From Saccharicrinis aurantiacus (lineage in GTDB: Bacteria; Bacteroidota; Bacteroidia; Bacteroidales; Marinilabiliaceae): DNA of 64,000 nt. Under the pieces are notes generated by a model. It did not search any database. It saw only the letters and a program-made list of their open reading frames with translations, and was not told the DNA's origin. The position numbers and the translations under genes were made by a program. Below are positions 48,401 to 57,294 of this stretch, one piece after another. The stretch covers positions 1-64,000 of the forward strand of contig NZ_LYBV02000041.1 of the NCBI RefSeq assembly GCF_001660705.2. The letters are read 5' to 3'. Each line of letters opens with the position of its first letter. Position 1 is the first letter of the stretch.

Positions 48401-49164
48401 AGCTCATAATTGCCATCTTCATCAATATCTCTTACCCGCATTTCTGCAATACGACCATTTTCATGTGGCGTATTTATCTTTTTAAAAAAGGTGTCTTCTA
48501 AAGGTTTAAATAAATACAAGTCAGTTGAAGGTTCGCCATGACTGATAACAGCATTTACAGCTAATACATCTGAGCCATCAGCTTGCGGTATGGCACGTAA
48601 AAAATTTATGGTATGAACATTGTGAAGTATATGTCCATCATCAAACTTTGGATTAAACCATATGGTAGAATAGCTAGACGAGGGCATTGTTTTTAATAGT
48701 TCTCCGGTAGCCGATAGATAATAGAAATTCATATCGCCACCACCACAAGCAATATAGGGTGTGCCTTGAGTATCTTTAACAACACAAACTGAAATCATAG
48801 GAAATTCATTTGGCTGAAACTGCCATAGAATCTCACCTCCACTGCTTAGGCAATATGTTGTTCCGCTGGCGCTGGCGACAAGTATTTCTTCATTACCATT
48901 GTCGGTAATATCACTCACGCATATATCGTGATTCATAATACCGTTTCCAATATTGGTTTCCCAAATTGTTACGCCGTTAAAGTTCATGGCTATCAGTGTT
49001 CCGTCGTAAGCACTTCCAATAATGTAGGAGTAGTTCTTCGTTTTTGCCGTTTTAATTTTTCTAATGGTGTGTTCCGTGTCATAGCTTTTTATGGCTTGTG
49101 AAATTAATTGTTTCTGAATAGTAAAAAACATCAGAAACATGATTAGAAATGTAGATTTTTTCAT
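45457..49164 (-). CDS. Large secreted beta-propeller protein with T9SS tail; candidate GH150 (lambda-carrageenase) type
   Basis: The 1235-residue protein has a signal peptide, then a PQQ/VCBS-like propeller (about 25-420, e.g. GIMNHDICVSDITDNG, MRVRDIDEDGNYELLLGA). A middle, possibly TIM-barrel region (about 440-880) follows with acidic clusters (FRGGHGRDVYF, YPELDADVE, EETEDMSMDQ, DWGCRAARDN) and a beta-domain to about 930. Two Ig-like domains (about 945-1150) and a C-terminal T9SS sorting domain (IYPNPVNEMLHID ... GLYFVKI) finish the protein. From memory, lambda-carrageenase also combines an N-terminal propeller with a C-terminal catalytic part, and the GH110/SusCD context fits a galactan. 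I cannot verify the match. It is a near-duplicate of the next gene. Confidence 0.6.
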   Translation of the reverse strand: MKKSTFLIMFLMFFTIQKQLISQAIKSYDTEHTIRKIKTAKTKNYSYIIGSAYDGTLIAMNFNGVTIWETNIGNGIMNHDICVSDITDNGNEEILVASASGTTYCLSSGGEILWQFQPNEFPMISVCVVKDTQGTPYIACGGGDMNFYYLSATGELLKTMPSSSYSTIWFNPKFDDGHILHNVHTINFLRAIPQADGSDVLAVNAVISHGEPSTDLYLFKPLEDTFFKKINTPHENGRIAEMRVRDIDEDGNYELLLGAANANQNPNMSILDVTTGTITTFYAGQEMNLAFGYRVIQPDVIKVNNETYYFILTGNQIGLIPESLDVSKLEVLTGKYSFNSMWKDPSSNKIVLGSSQSGGSCIHIIDLDNASWKQEYAALTPPGNITNILANTQISRNALKSYEKPSWERDPLKVYIMDTPVGASDIISNIKNNYSSPEFLNHVFSKNVEDWDRSVLNNTHFEEGRDQRKIYDLTQQEVLSALIPEYDNEPGITFRGGHGRDVYFYNPETTKKVIDGANGKKTVIIYPELDADVEEFEFAMDNLFYPLAEYSQGKNANIYIRSKHAFWFSTPYTPHWSHFLTGEFSDVFVAAMEETEDMSMDQTIAGRMGMWASGVVDDWGCRAARDNTNFMRSRSYSHQMLPNHFLRYCIYNIACGARYPHNFEVDSDYMSFLYELIAKGALYVPKRSEIVSLSPVHLSMITPDEKFLREANDGSWTVRDDVELTGNDAYVFGRLTGGWSGAQVSDWDFSSYASGVKDRRLNFLPPYKNGMVLITPPQEGKYADKTAPRGSLTDHLHPLYKNITKEYITDGHNYYSSDGNTTYTAKEYYQTIKNDIEERAKKLPLTVSGEVAWVVSQTSPTHLRLTIIDGGYINPSDKTATVTFHTVNPIKMTDILDGTSYSVSNSSSIDVDIKCGLFRFIDIELDSPLGDISAVDEIKSMSAPSGINTTDEVNVTVQYETSASRDIYIGLQNTTKGTMHGGKTTTVSKTNNGTLTVSITPKNNPSVNDTYRWLAYMMPEGETWEEKIGGNTTKPVVISNSFTDEIISVVTPDEVSLGEEASININYSASEDREINVALIKRGPWALLKQKNIPVNAGQDEINVNLTIPDETGEYYCRVRITAKGSNMQIHQINKDFTISENHLKNAEIDAPLTSTAKQLKIYPNPVNEMLHIDLDAKIESDAKLFIINNLGTIVLSRSLVKSHSMLNVSNYKSGLYFVKIINGNTTITRKVYKN

Positions 49165-49651
49165 AATTAATGTAGATTAAATAATAACTGAAAATTGTAT
49201 ATTTTATATAAAAAAGAGGATGTTATATTTTATAATAGAGGCAGTTTTTAGGTTTAAGGACTATTCTTTTTCGTACCAAGTACATAGGTCGACTCATCAA
49301 GCTTTTTAATAATGGAATTGATATTCGAGCAATAAGAGGGTATTGTTTTATTAAAACAATAGGGAAGGGAAACAGCTTGCTTGGGATTCTGGCTGTTTTA
49401 ACCTGAAATATGCATTAGAAGTTCTATTGCGCATTAAAACTGCTTCAAAACAGGACGTTTCATTTACTTATCTGAACTCACCATAGCGATGCTATGCCTC
49501 GTATCAATAAGTGCCTGTTTTCTTGCGCATTTAATGCTCATGACGAAATCCTAACGCATAATTCATGTTTAATTTATTACCCCAAACCATTTCTAGTTTG
49601 GGGTAATGATTATCTCAGAATTTTCTATTACAGGAAAGTAATAAGTGATAG
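49165..49651. other. Region between the two propeller genes
   Basis: This region holds the second copy of the 105-bp repeat (49395-49500) and a 12-bp perfect hairpin, ATTACCCCAAAC (49576-49587) with GTTTGGGGTAAT (49596-49607). The hairpin lies 45 bp past the 49652 stop and probably protects or ends that transcript, though no T tail follows. No gene is seen. Confidence 0.7.
49395..49500 (-). repeat. About 105-bp repeat, copy B (upstream of the 1235-residue propeller gene)
   Basis: This is the reverse complement of a sequence about 80% identical to 35104-35207. Read on the minus strand it runs GAGGCATAGCATCGCTATGG ... ATGCATATTTCAGG. It lies 231-336 bp upstream of the leftward gene start at 49164. 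Orientation relative to the next gene is the same as for copy A. Confidence 0.75.
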
Positions 49652-52585
49652 TTATTTTAGTTCTTCCTGTAACTCAATATCAATAAAACGGAATAAACCG
49701 CACTTAATATCTACTTCTACAGATGAATTATTGACGTTAAACGATGTCCTATCTAAAATATCGGTCATACTTGCAGGGTTAACTGTATTAAAAGTTACTG
49801 TTGCCTTCTTATCACTTGGATTTATATAACCACCATCAATAATAGTTAAACGCAAGTGTGTAGGTGATGTTTGAGAAACGACCCATGCCACCTCGCCGGT
49901 AACCGTTAATGGTAGCTGTTTAGCACTCTCTTTAATTTCAGCAGCTACAGTTGTGTAATATTCATCTGCCTTATAAGTTTGCGTTCCATCTGATGATATA
50001 TAATTGTGACCATTGGTGATGTACTCCTTCATGATGTCTTTGTAGATAGGATGTAAATGATCCGTTAGTTTTCCTCGTGGTGCATCTTCATCAGCATACA
50101 CACCATTTTGAACAGGGGTGATCATTACCAATCCGTTTTTATAAGGTGGTAAAAAGTTTAAACGACGATCTTTAGCTCCAGATGCGTAACTTGAGAAATC
50201 CCAATCTGAAACCTTAGCTCCAGACCAGCCTCCGGTTAAACGTCCAAATACATAAGCATCATCCCCTTTTAGCTCAGCATCTTCTCTAACAGTCCAACTA
50301 CCATCATTAGCTTCTCGTAAAAATTTATCCCCTGGGTTTACCATACTCAGGTGTACAGGTGAAAAGCTAACTATTTCAGAACGTTTAGGTACGTATAAAG
50401 CACCCTTCGCTATCAACTCATACAAGAAACTCATATAGTCTGCATCTACTTCAAAATTTTGTGGGTATCTGGCACCACTAGCTATATTATAAATACAATA
50501 GCGCAAAAAGTGGTTAGGTAACATTTGATGACAATGACTTCGAGAACGCATAAAGTTAGTATTGTCGCGTGCAGCTCTGCAGCCCCAATCATTCACTACA
50601 CCGCTGGCCCACATCCCCATTCTGCCGGCAATGGTTTGGTCCATCGACATATCTTCTGTTTCTTCCATCGAAGGCACAAATACATCAGCAAATTCGCCTG
50701 TTAAAAAACGCGACCAGTGCGGAGTATACGATGTTGAATACCAGAAGGCATGTTTGCTACGGATATAAATATTTGCATTTTTCCCCTGTGAATATTCTGC
50801 CAAAGGATAAAACAAATTATCCATTGCAAATTCAAATACTGGTTCATCAGCATCTAACTCAGGATAAATAATAACCGTTTTTTTGTTGTTAGCTCCATCA
50901 ATCACTTTTTTTGTGGTTTCAGGGTTATAGAAATAGACATCTCTGCCATGACCTCCACGAAAAGTAATTCCCGGCTCATTATCGTATGCTGGAATCAGCA
51001 TATCTAAAACTTGTTGTTGTGTTAAATCATATATCTTTCGTTGATCACGTCCTTCTTCAAAATGAGCGTTGTTTAGTACCGAACGATCCCAATTTTCAAC
51101 GTTTTTTGAGAAAACGTGATTTAGAAACTCAGGACTGGAATAATTATTTTTAATATTAGAAATAACATCGCTAGCTCCATCAGGTGTATCCATTATATAC
51201 ACTTTTAATGGATCTCTTTCCCAAGATGGTTTCTCATAACCTATAAGCGCATCCCTTGCCTCTTGTGTATTTGAAAGGATAGCTGTAATATTTCCCGGAG
51301 GTGTTAATTCAGCATACTCTTGTTTCCAATCAATATTATCTAAATCTAGGATATGAATACAGCTTCCACCGCTTTGCGAACTTCCCAGAATAATTTTATT
51401 ACAAGTTGGATCTTTCCACATTGAATTATAAGAGTAGTTGCTGTTTATCACCTCTAGTTTGCTAGCATCTAGAGATTCGGGTATCAATCCTATTTGATTT
51501 CCAGTTAATATAAAATAATAGGTCTCATTATTTATTTTTATAACATCGGGGTGTATAACTCTATAACCAAAAGCGAGGTTCATTTCCTGTCCTGCATAAA
51601 AAGTTGTTATATTACCAGTAGTAACATCTAATATGCCCATGTTTGGTTCTTGATTAGCGTTTGCAGCGCCAAGTAATAGCTCATAATTGCCATCTTCATC
51701 AATATCTCTTACTCGCATTTCTGCAATACGACCATTCTCATGTGGCGTTTTTATCTTTTTAAAAAAGGAGTCTTCTAAAGGTTTAAATAAATACAAATCA
51801 GTTGAAGGTTCGCCATGACTAATAACCGCATTTACAGCTAATACATCTGAGCCATCAGCTTGTGGTATGGCACGCAAAAAATTTATGGTATGAACATCGT
51901 GAAGTATATGCCCATCATCAAACTTTGGATTAAACCATATGGTAGAATAGCTAGATGAGGGCATTGTTTTTAATAATTCTCCGGTAGCAGATAGATAATA
52001 GAAATTCATATCGCCGCCACCACAAGCAACATAGGATTCTCCTTGAGTGTTTTTTACGGAACAGACAGAAATCATAGGAAACTCATTTTCTTGAAATTGC
52101 CATAGCGTTTTTCCTTCTGCATTTAAGCAAAAAACAGTACCGCTACCACTGGCTACCAAAATTTCATCAACTCCATCATTTGTAATATCTGCACACCAAA
52201 TGTCATGGTTCATAATGCCTTTGCCCAGGTCATTTTTCCATAGAATCACACCACTATAGTCAATTCCCATTACCACACCATTATAACTGCTTGCTACAAT
52301 TATATTTCCATTAGTTGTTATAGCAGTTTTTAATTTTCTAATGGTATGTTCAACATCAATACTCACTATGGCTTGAGATGAATATACGTCTTGTATATCA
52401 TATTTTAAGCTAGTATTCTCTGAAACAGATTTCTCTGTTGTTAATTTCCAATATTCCGGATTATTGTTACGCCAATCTGATTGGTTGTTTTCAAAATCGA
52501 TTTGTTTATCTCCGCTACCATGTTGAGCTATTAATGTGAATGAACAAGCGAAAAAAATATAAGTTAAAAAGAAGAGTATTTTCAT
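49652..52585 (-). CDS. Large secreted beta-propeller protein, paralog without T9SS tail; candidate GH150 type
   Basis: The 977-residue protein has a signal peptide and a short N-terminal segment (DFENNQSDWRNNNPEYWKL) absent from its neighbour. The same propeller, catalytic-like middle region and beta-domain follow. Long runs are identical to the paralog (e.g. GGGDMNFYYLSATGELLKT, TFRGGHGRDVYFYNPE), and the DNA is also nearly identical in blocks, showing a recent tandem duplication or gene conversion. The protein ends right after RFIDIEL, where the paralog continues into Ig-like domains and the sorting tail. It would thus stay periplasmic, or be exported by another route. Confidence 0.6.
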   Translation of the reverse strand: MKILFFLTYIFFACSFTLIAQHGSGDKQIDFENNQSDWRNNNPEYWKLTTEKSVSENTSLKYDIQDVYSSQAIVSIDVEHTIRKLKTAITTNGNIIVASSYNGVVMGIDYSGVILWKNDLGKGIMNHDIWCADITNDGVDEILVASGSGTVFCLNAEGKTLWQFQENEFPMISVCSVKNTQGESYVACGGGDMNFYYLSATGELLKTMPSSSYSTIWFNPKFDDGHILHDVHTINFLRAIPQADGSDVLAVNAVISHGEPSTDLYLFKPLEDSFFKKIKTPHENGRIAEMRVRDIDEDGNYELLLGAANANQEPNMGILDVTTGNITTFYAGQEMNLAFGYRVIHPDVIKINNETYYFILTGNQIGLIPESLDASKLEVINSNYSYNSMWKDPTCNKIILGSSQSGGSCIHILDLDNIDWKQEYAELTPPGNITAILSNTQEARDALIGYEKPSWERDPLKVYIMDTPDGASDVISNIKNNYSSPEFLNHVFSKNVENWDRSVLNNAHFEEGRDQRKIYDLTQQQVLDMLIPAYDNEPGITFRGGHGRDVYFYNPETTKKVIDGANNKKTVIIYPELDADEPVFEFAMDNLFYPLAEYSQGKNANIYIRSKHAFWYSTSYTPHWSRFLTGEFADVFVPSMEETEDMSMDQTIAGRMGMWASGVVNDWGCRAARDNTNFMRSRSHCHQMLPNHFLRYCIYNIASGARYPQNFEVDADYMSFLYELIAKGALYVPKRSEIVSFSPVHLSMVNPGDKFLREANDGSWTVREDAELKGDDAYVFGRLTGGWSGAKVSDWDFSSYASGAKDRRLNFLPPYKNGLVMITPVQNGVYADEDAPRGKLTDHLHPIYKDIMKEYITNGHNYISSDGTQTYKADEYYTTVAAEIKESAKQLPLTVTGEVAWVVSQTSPTHLRLTIIDGGYINPSDKKATVTFNTVNPASMTDILDRTSFNVNNSSVEVDIKCGLFRFIDIELQEELK

Positions 52586-52703
52586 GCGTTTAATATTTAT
52601 TGAAATAGTTATAGTTGGTGCGATTTAAGATTGTAACAATATGTTGTTCAGTTATTTGTACTACTTGTGTTGTTTTTAAATATTATGAATCTGTGCAGCA
52701 ATT

Positions 52704-53831
52704 TTATTTTATGATTACAGATTCTACCACAATACCCTTTTGAGTTTTTATTTGTAACAGGTACATTCCTTTTGAGATATCAGATACAGGAATAGTTATC
52801 GATTGGCTCTTTAATGATGATTTTTTCACTATCCTTCCTGAAACATTATATAAAATATAGTCAGCAGGTATTTCACTTTCTATTTGCAATAATTGAGAAG
52901 CAGGGTTAGGAAATACTCTGTACGAGAATTTAGTGTCATCATCGACACCCGTATCATCTTTTTTTATAAAAACGATATCATCAATGTAAAATGTTCCGAT
53001 TCCTCCACCGTAGTCTGGATTGTTTGCCACTTGTAATACAAATGAAGTATTTTCGCAATCTGAACTTAAGCTCATTTCTTGTTTTAGCTCAACCCATTCA
53101 CCTTTTGCAACTGCTGCTATATCCCATTTTAAGCTAACAAAAGGCTCTTTTAGCTGAGTATAAAAGGAGGATATGGAGGTAGACTCTTCTACCCATACTT
53201 TCAAATGCATATTATAATCAGCAGCAGGTAAGCTAATATTGTTGGATTCTACAGTTTCTATAATACTGGAATAGGGCACTTCTACTGGTGGAATAATAGC
53301 TTCACCCCAAATCTGAAAATCGTCAATGTAAAAAACACCCTTTCCACCATGTGAACTTTCAATTTTAAAAAGACATTCAGAATCGATCACCTCAGTATTA
53401 AATGTTTGTTCTATTTCGAGCTCTACCCATTGTTCACGTTCTATACCATTAAAACTGTAATTAAAAGTTGTAAATGGTTCTTTTAAAACAAAGGTAAAAC
53501 CTGATATCTCAGCAGCAGACTGTAGCCATACCTTCACTTTAAATTTATAGGTTCCAGCGGGTAATGAAATTGTAGATCCATTTGATCCCCCATTAACTTT
53601 ATTCTGACTCGTAACAGCCACGTCGCTTTCGTATTTTAAACTGTAATTGCCAGAGGGGGCAGCCTTTTCTTGAGTTACACTCCATGTGTCATGTTGAAAA
53701 TATAACGCTTGACCTCCATTTTCGAAACCATAATTATCATCAGTTAGAAAATTTACAATATCAGCCTTTGCAGAAGTTATGATAGAACTAACTGCAAATA
53801 TAAGCATGAGTATTCTTTTATATTTATGCAT
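52704..53831 (-). CDS. Secreted two-module carbohydrate-binding-like protein with T9SS tail
   Basis: The 375-residue protein has a signal peptide (to ITSAKA). Two similar beta-sandwich modules follow (about 35-180 and 185-290), each with the pattern ...W-V-E-L... and FYIDD (REQWVELEIEQTF, VFYIDDFQIWG; KGEWVELKQEMSL, TFYIDDIVFIK). A T9SS type A sorting domain ends it (YRVFPNPASQLLQIES ... GMYLLQIKT). The modules resemble the C-terminal domain of the surface lipoprotein at 42540 and CBM4/9-like folds. It probably binds the same glycan outside the cell. It lies 118 bp upstream of the 977-residue gene on the same strand. Confidence 0.78.
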   Translation of the reverse strand: MHKYKRILMLIFAVSSIITSAKADIVNFLTDDNYGFENGGQALYFQHDTWSVTQEKAAPSGNYSLKYESDVAVTSQNKVNGGSNGSTISLPAGTYKFKVKVWLQSAAEISGFTFVLKEPFTTFNYSFNGIEREQWVELEIEQTFNTEVIDSECLFKIESSHGGKGVFYIDDFQIWGEAIIPPVEVPYSSIIETVESNNISLPAADYNMHLKVWVEESTSISSFYTQLKEPFVSLKWDIAAVAKGEWVELKQEMSLSSDCENTSFVLQVANNPDYGGGIGTFYIDDIVFIKKDDTGVDDDTKFSYRVFPNPASQLLQIESEIPADYILYNVSGRIVKKSSLKSQSITIPVSDISKGMYLLQIKTQKGIVVESVIIK

Positions 53832-54322
53832 TAGTATGAGTATTTTATTTTTTATGAAAACCTTTTTAAAGTCTTTATTTTACAAGTACACGATGAAATT
53901 TGTAGTCTTTTATCTATATAGTAGATATTTCCTTGTATTTCGAAATAATGATGTGAATATCAGATTTAGATTTTTGGATATCTAAGTCGTTCAGAGTTTT
54001 TTCCTAAAGCATAATACAAATAAGCAGTGACTATTTGTATAGCCTTGTCATTTGCCGGACACGGAAAAATATTACTACTGAATTACCTTTCTCGCATCTG
54101 ATATTACTAACCTTATTGTGTTTATGCTATACGTCTTTTTCATAATTACTTCTGTTCTAAATAGTATTTGTTGTTTTTACACACTACAACAATAAAATAA
54201 TATGATCACTATTTCGCATAACATAGGAGTGGGTGAGGTAACTAATATTACATTATTTTATTTTAAGAAAATTATAGACAGTGCAGAGACTGGGGATCCC
54301 TGCACCTACTGTAAACGCTAAA
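53832..54322. other. Intergenic region between secreted-protein genes
   Basis: ATACAAATA (54014-54022) and TATTTGTAT (54032-54040) form a perfect 9-bp inverted repeat, a possible operator of the 53831 gene. GTGCAG (54281-54286) pairs with CTGCAC (54300-54305) just past the stop of the 54323 gene, as a weak terminator-like hairpin. No gene is seen. Confidence 0.55.
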
Positions 54323-54985
54323 TTATTGTACTAAAACTTTTTTAATTGATATTGCACCTGATGAGCTTACCTTAACAAAGTAAATTCCTGGGGATAAATC
54401 CGAAATTGATAATGTTGTTGAAGCACTTGCTTTATCTAATTTCTTTAGCGTAGCTCCTGTTGAATTAATCACTTCAATAGTAGCTCCTTCAGGAGTAGCG
54501 ATAGTTAAATACTCAGATGCAGGATTAGGTGATACTGTAAAATCTACAGTTTCTTTCTTCGCAACATCTAATGCTATATCAGACAAAGTATATTCATAAT
54601 TTACTTGGCTACCTATAGTGGCACCTCCTTCAACGGGTTGCATTTTTGCATTAAAAAATGCTGGTCCGGTAATAGCACCTGCATCTGTTGGAATAGTAAT
54701 ATTTACTGTGATTGATGTTGTACCTTGTGTTACTTGAGGCTTTTGTGCAAAAATCCAAACAGGAGCTTCTCCTTCTACCTGTGTAACTTGAACTGCAATA
54801 GCTATTTTATCTTGCAGACCTTCACCAGTTCTTGTAGTGTATTCAATAGTTACAGGAATAGTGCTTCCTACATAATGTATTCCTTGGGGAACAGAAACTG
54901 ATGTTACTCCTTGCGCTGAAAGGCTAGTATTAAAACCTAAAATGATGCTTAAAATGATAATTGATCTTTGTAAATTTTTAATCAT
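54323..54985 (-). CDS. Small secreted Ig-like protein with T9SS tail
   Basis: The 220-residue protein has a signal peptide (to SLSAQG). One Ig-like domain spans about 25-135 (VTSVSVPQGIHYVGSTIPV ... SITVNITIPTDAG), followed by a T9SS sorting domain (FTVSPNPASEYLTIATPEG ... GIYFVKVSSSG). The Ig-like domain resembles those at the C terminus of the 1235-residue protein (ISVVTPDEVSLGEEASINI). It may be an adhesin or accessory of the secreted enzymes. It heads the leftward gene group 54985-45457, with a long gap to the next gene. Confidence 0.8.
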   Translation of the reverse strand: MIKNLQRSIIILSIILGFNTSLSAQGVTSVSVPQGIHYVGSTIPVTIEYTTRTGEGLQDKIAIAVQVTQVEGEAPVWIFAQKPQVTQGTTSITVNITIPTDAGAITGPAFFNAKMQPVEGGATIGSQVNYEYTLSDIALDVAKKETVDFTVSPNPASEYLTIATPEGATIEVINSTGATLKKLDKASASTTLSISDLSPGIYFVKVSSSGAISIKKVLVQ

Positions 54986-55079
54986 AATACTGTAATTTAA
55001 AGATTTAAAAAAAATGAATTTATTGAAATGAACACCTTCGGGCTATTTAAACTCTGAAGGCGTTGGATTATTAGAATTA

Positions 55080-55157
55080 TTAGTAATACTGTATTTTTGA
55101 GTTTGAGAAACTGTGGTTAAAAAGCGCCAAACTGAAAACAAATAGTAATTTCTTCAT
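55080..55157 (-). pseudogene. Short signal-peptide-like frame, possible gene remnant
   Basis: A 25-codon frame reads MKKLLFVFSLALFNHSFSNS, then KIQYY and stop. It looks like a signal peptide without a mature protein. It lies between the divergent genes at 54985 and 55407, upstream of the Ig-like protein. A true small peptide or a decayed secreted gene are both possible. Confidence 0.35.
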
Positions 55158-55241
55158 CTTTATATTTTAATTGTGTTTTAAGAAGAAGTTCAAATACAAG
55201 AACATTTTAATCATCCGAAGAATATTAAACTTCAAAAAACA

Positions 55242-55249
55242 TATATTTG
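55242..55249 (+). promoter_or_regulatory. Candidate -7 element for the TPR-LuxR gene
   Basis: TATATTTG fits TAnnTTTG. The leader to the start codon would be about 150 nt. No -33 element is clear. The rest of 54986-55406 shows nothing beyond the short frame at 55080. Confidence 0.4.
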
Positions 55250-55406
55250 CCTGTGGAATTGTATGCTTGCAATGTTAAATACAATGTTTTTATAAGTAGA
55301 AAAATTACCGTTACATAGTTATAACATTTAAAAAAAACAGCGTCACAAAGTATTAACATGCTAGTTTTTATGAAATAAATTATAATGATCGAAATAGGTT
55401 GATAAT

Positions 55407-57044
55407 ATGATATTTAGATACTATTACTCAAGGATATCAAGGGCGTTTTTGTTGATTTTACTTTATAACATTATTAATCCGGACTTATTACTTAGTCAGC
55501 ATCAGGAAACAAATTTAATTTCTAATGAATCGATATTAGAAATGGAATATGATGTGATAAAAAACAGGATGGAAAAGGTGCATCGTAATGCTAGAAATAA
55601 CCAGGATACAGTTAAACTTATTAAAAGCTTAATCACTCTCAGTTCAGTTGAACGAGTAAACCTAAATTATAGTTCGGCATTTAATTATTCTGGAGAGGCA
55701 CTCTTTTTGGCCGAAGAGATTAATGATATTTATTTTCAGGCTAAAGCGCATGAAGAATTAGGATTGTTAAACAATACATTTGATCAGTATGACTTAACGA
55801 AAGAGCACTTTAGGAAATCATGTAACTATTACTTAAAAGCTTATCAAAACAAAATCATTACCTCGTCAGAGCTAATTCGCCCATATTACAACTTAGCTCT
55901 TACTAACCAGCGCTTAAGAAATATTGAGATCACGAAGTGTTATCTTGATACGTGTTTTTATATAGCCGATTCAATAGATTTACCCTTACCCAATCGGATT
56001 ATTTTATTGGAAAGAAAAGCTACATTACTCTATCATCAAAAAAAGCCGAGTGAGGCATTAGATTTACTCTTAAATTGTGAGCAACAGCTTTTAAAGGCCG
56101 ATGTAAATACGCAACAAGACATCTTATATATCTACTCAAAAATTTATGTTTACACTACCTTGGGTAATGTAAACCAAGGTATTGGTAACTATCAAATATC
56201 ATTGCCTTACTATAGAAATGCCATTAAGTTATACGATTCGATTAATAAAGAAACCTCTCATAAATCGCAACTCTATACACAGTTCTCACTTTCGCTGATA
56301 CGAACCGGCAGAAGTTCCAATGCATATAATTATATAAAAAAATCTAAACTAATAGATAATAGGCTATTTAGTGCAAAAAATACTAAAAATAAAGGGTTCT
56401 TAACCATCCGTAATCGCTATAATGAAGAGTTGAGAAAAAGAGATACAGAACTCGTTCAGAAAAATTTATTGCTTGCAGAGCAAAAGAAAGAAATCCTAGG
56501 TTTTAGGATTATTCTTTATTCCTCTATATTTCTGCTTATCATCATTGGATTAATCCTGCGTAGCAGAATGATGAATAAAAAACATCAGAGAGAAAAATTA
56601 GATAATGAGGAAAAACAGAAAGAGTCGGCTGCACTATTAGAAACTAAGAATAAGGAGTTAACTAGTACAATGTTGCAGTTGATTGAAAAAGAAGAGGTAA
56701 TTAAAAAACTTAGCTCCTACTTAAAGGAAAATTTAAATAATAAAACCACCAATTCATTTTTGACCTCAATTAATCATCAAAGTGTAAGTTTGTGGGAGGA
56801 GTTTAATACTCGATTTATGTCCGTAAATGAAGGTTTCTACGAACGTTTAAAAGAAAAAGTTCCTGGCTTAAGTCCCGCAGATCTTAAAATTTGTGCCCTC
56901 ATAAAATTGAACTTTACGAGTAAAGAAATGTCACATCTACTTGGTATATCAGTGGGCAGTATTCGTATGGGAAGGCATCGCCTTCGAGCTAAGATTAACA
57001 TGGAAAAAGATATGAACTTGAATAGCTTTATCCATTCGATTTGA
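55407..57044 (+). CDS. Membrane-anchored TPR regulator with LuxR-type helix-turn-helix
   Basis: The 545-residue protein has an N-terminal signal or anchor (AFLLILLYNIINPDLLLS). TPR helices fill about 45-330 (SAFNYSGEALFLAEEIN, KAHEELGLLNNTFDQYDLTK), then a transmembrane helix (about 367-387, ILYSSIFLLIIIGLIL). A coiled coil (about 390-445) leads to a C-terminal LuxR-like domain (about 480-545) with LSPADLKICALIKLNFTSKE and MSHLLGISVGSIRMGRHRLR. This type is common beside Bacteroidota surface-protein genes. It may control the divergent genes at 54985 and leftward; the ligand is unknown. Confidence 0.88.
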   Translation: MIFRYYYSRISRAFLLILLYNIINPDLLLSQHQETNLISNESILEMEYDVIKNRMEKVHRNARNNQDTVKLIKSLITLSSVERVNLNYSSAFNYSGEALFLAEEINDIYFQAKAHEELGLLNNTFDQYDLTKEHFRKSCNYYLKAYQNKIITSSELIRPYYNLALTNQRLRNIEITKCYLDTCFYIADSIDLPLPNRIILLERKATLLYHQKKPSEALDLLLNCEQQLLKADVNTQQDILYIYSKIYVYTTLGNVNQGIGNYQISLPYYRNAIKLYDSINKETSHKSQLYTQFSLSLIRTGRSSNAYNYIKKSKLIDNRLFSAKNTKNKGFLTIRNRYNEELRKRDTELVQKNLLLAEQKKEILGFRIILYSSIFLLIIIGLILRSRMMNKKHQREKLDNEEKQKESAALLETKNKELTSTMLQLIEKEEVIKKLSSYLKENLNNKTTNSFLTSINHQSVSLWEEFNTRFMSVNEGFYERLKEKVPGLSPADLKICALIKLNFTSKEMSHLLGISVGSIRMGRHRLRAKINMEKDMNLNSFIHSI

Positions 57045-57294
57045 TTAATAATGGTAATGTTTTTCAAGCTCAAATGTTCAAAATGTATTTTGAGAAAATA
57101 CTTTGTTAGGTTCGGAATATAATATTGAAATTACAATGTGTATTGTATTTGTTGAAAGATAAAGTGTTGTTGTAATGTTAGAAAACGGGACATATTATAG
57201 GTTGGTGGTCTATAAGATTGGGTTTGTTCTAATGAAAACAGTTTTTTAGTAGAAGTGCTCAGCACCCCAACTGGTTATATTAGACTTTTTTCAA

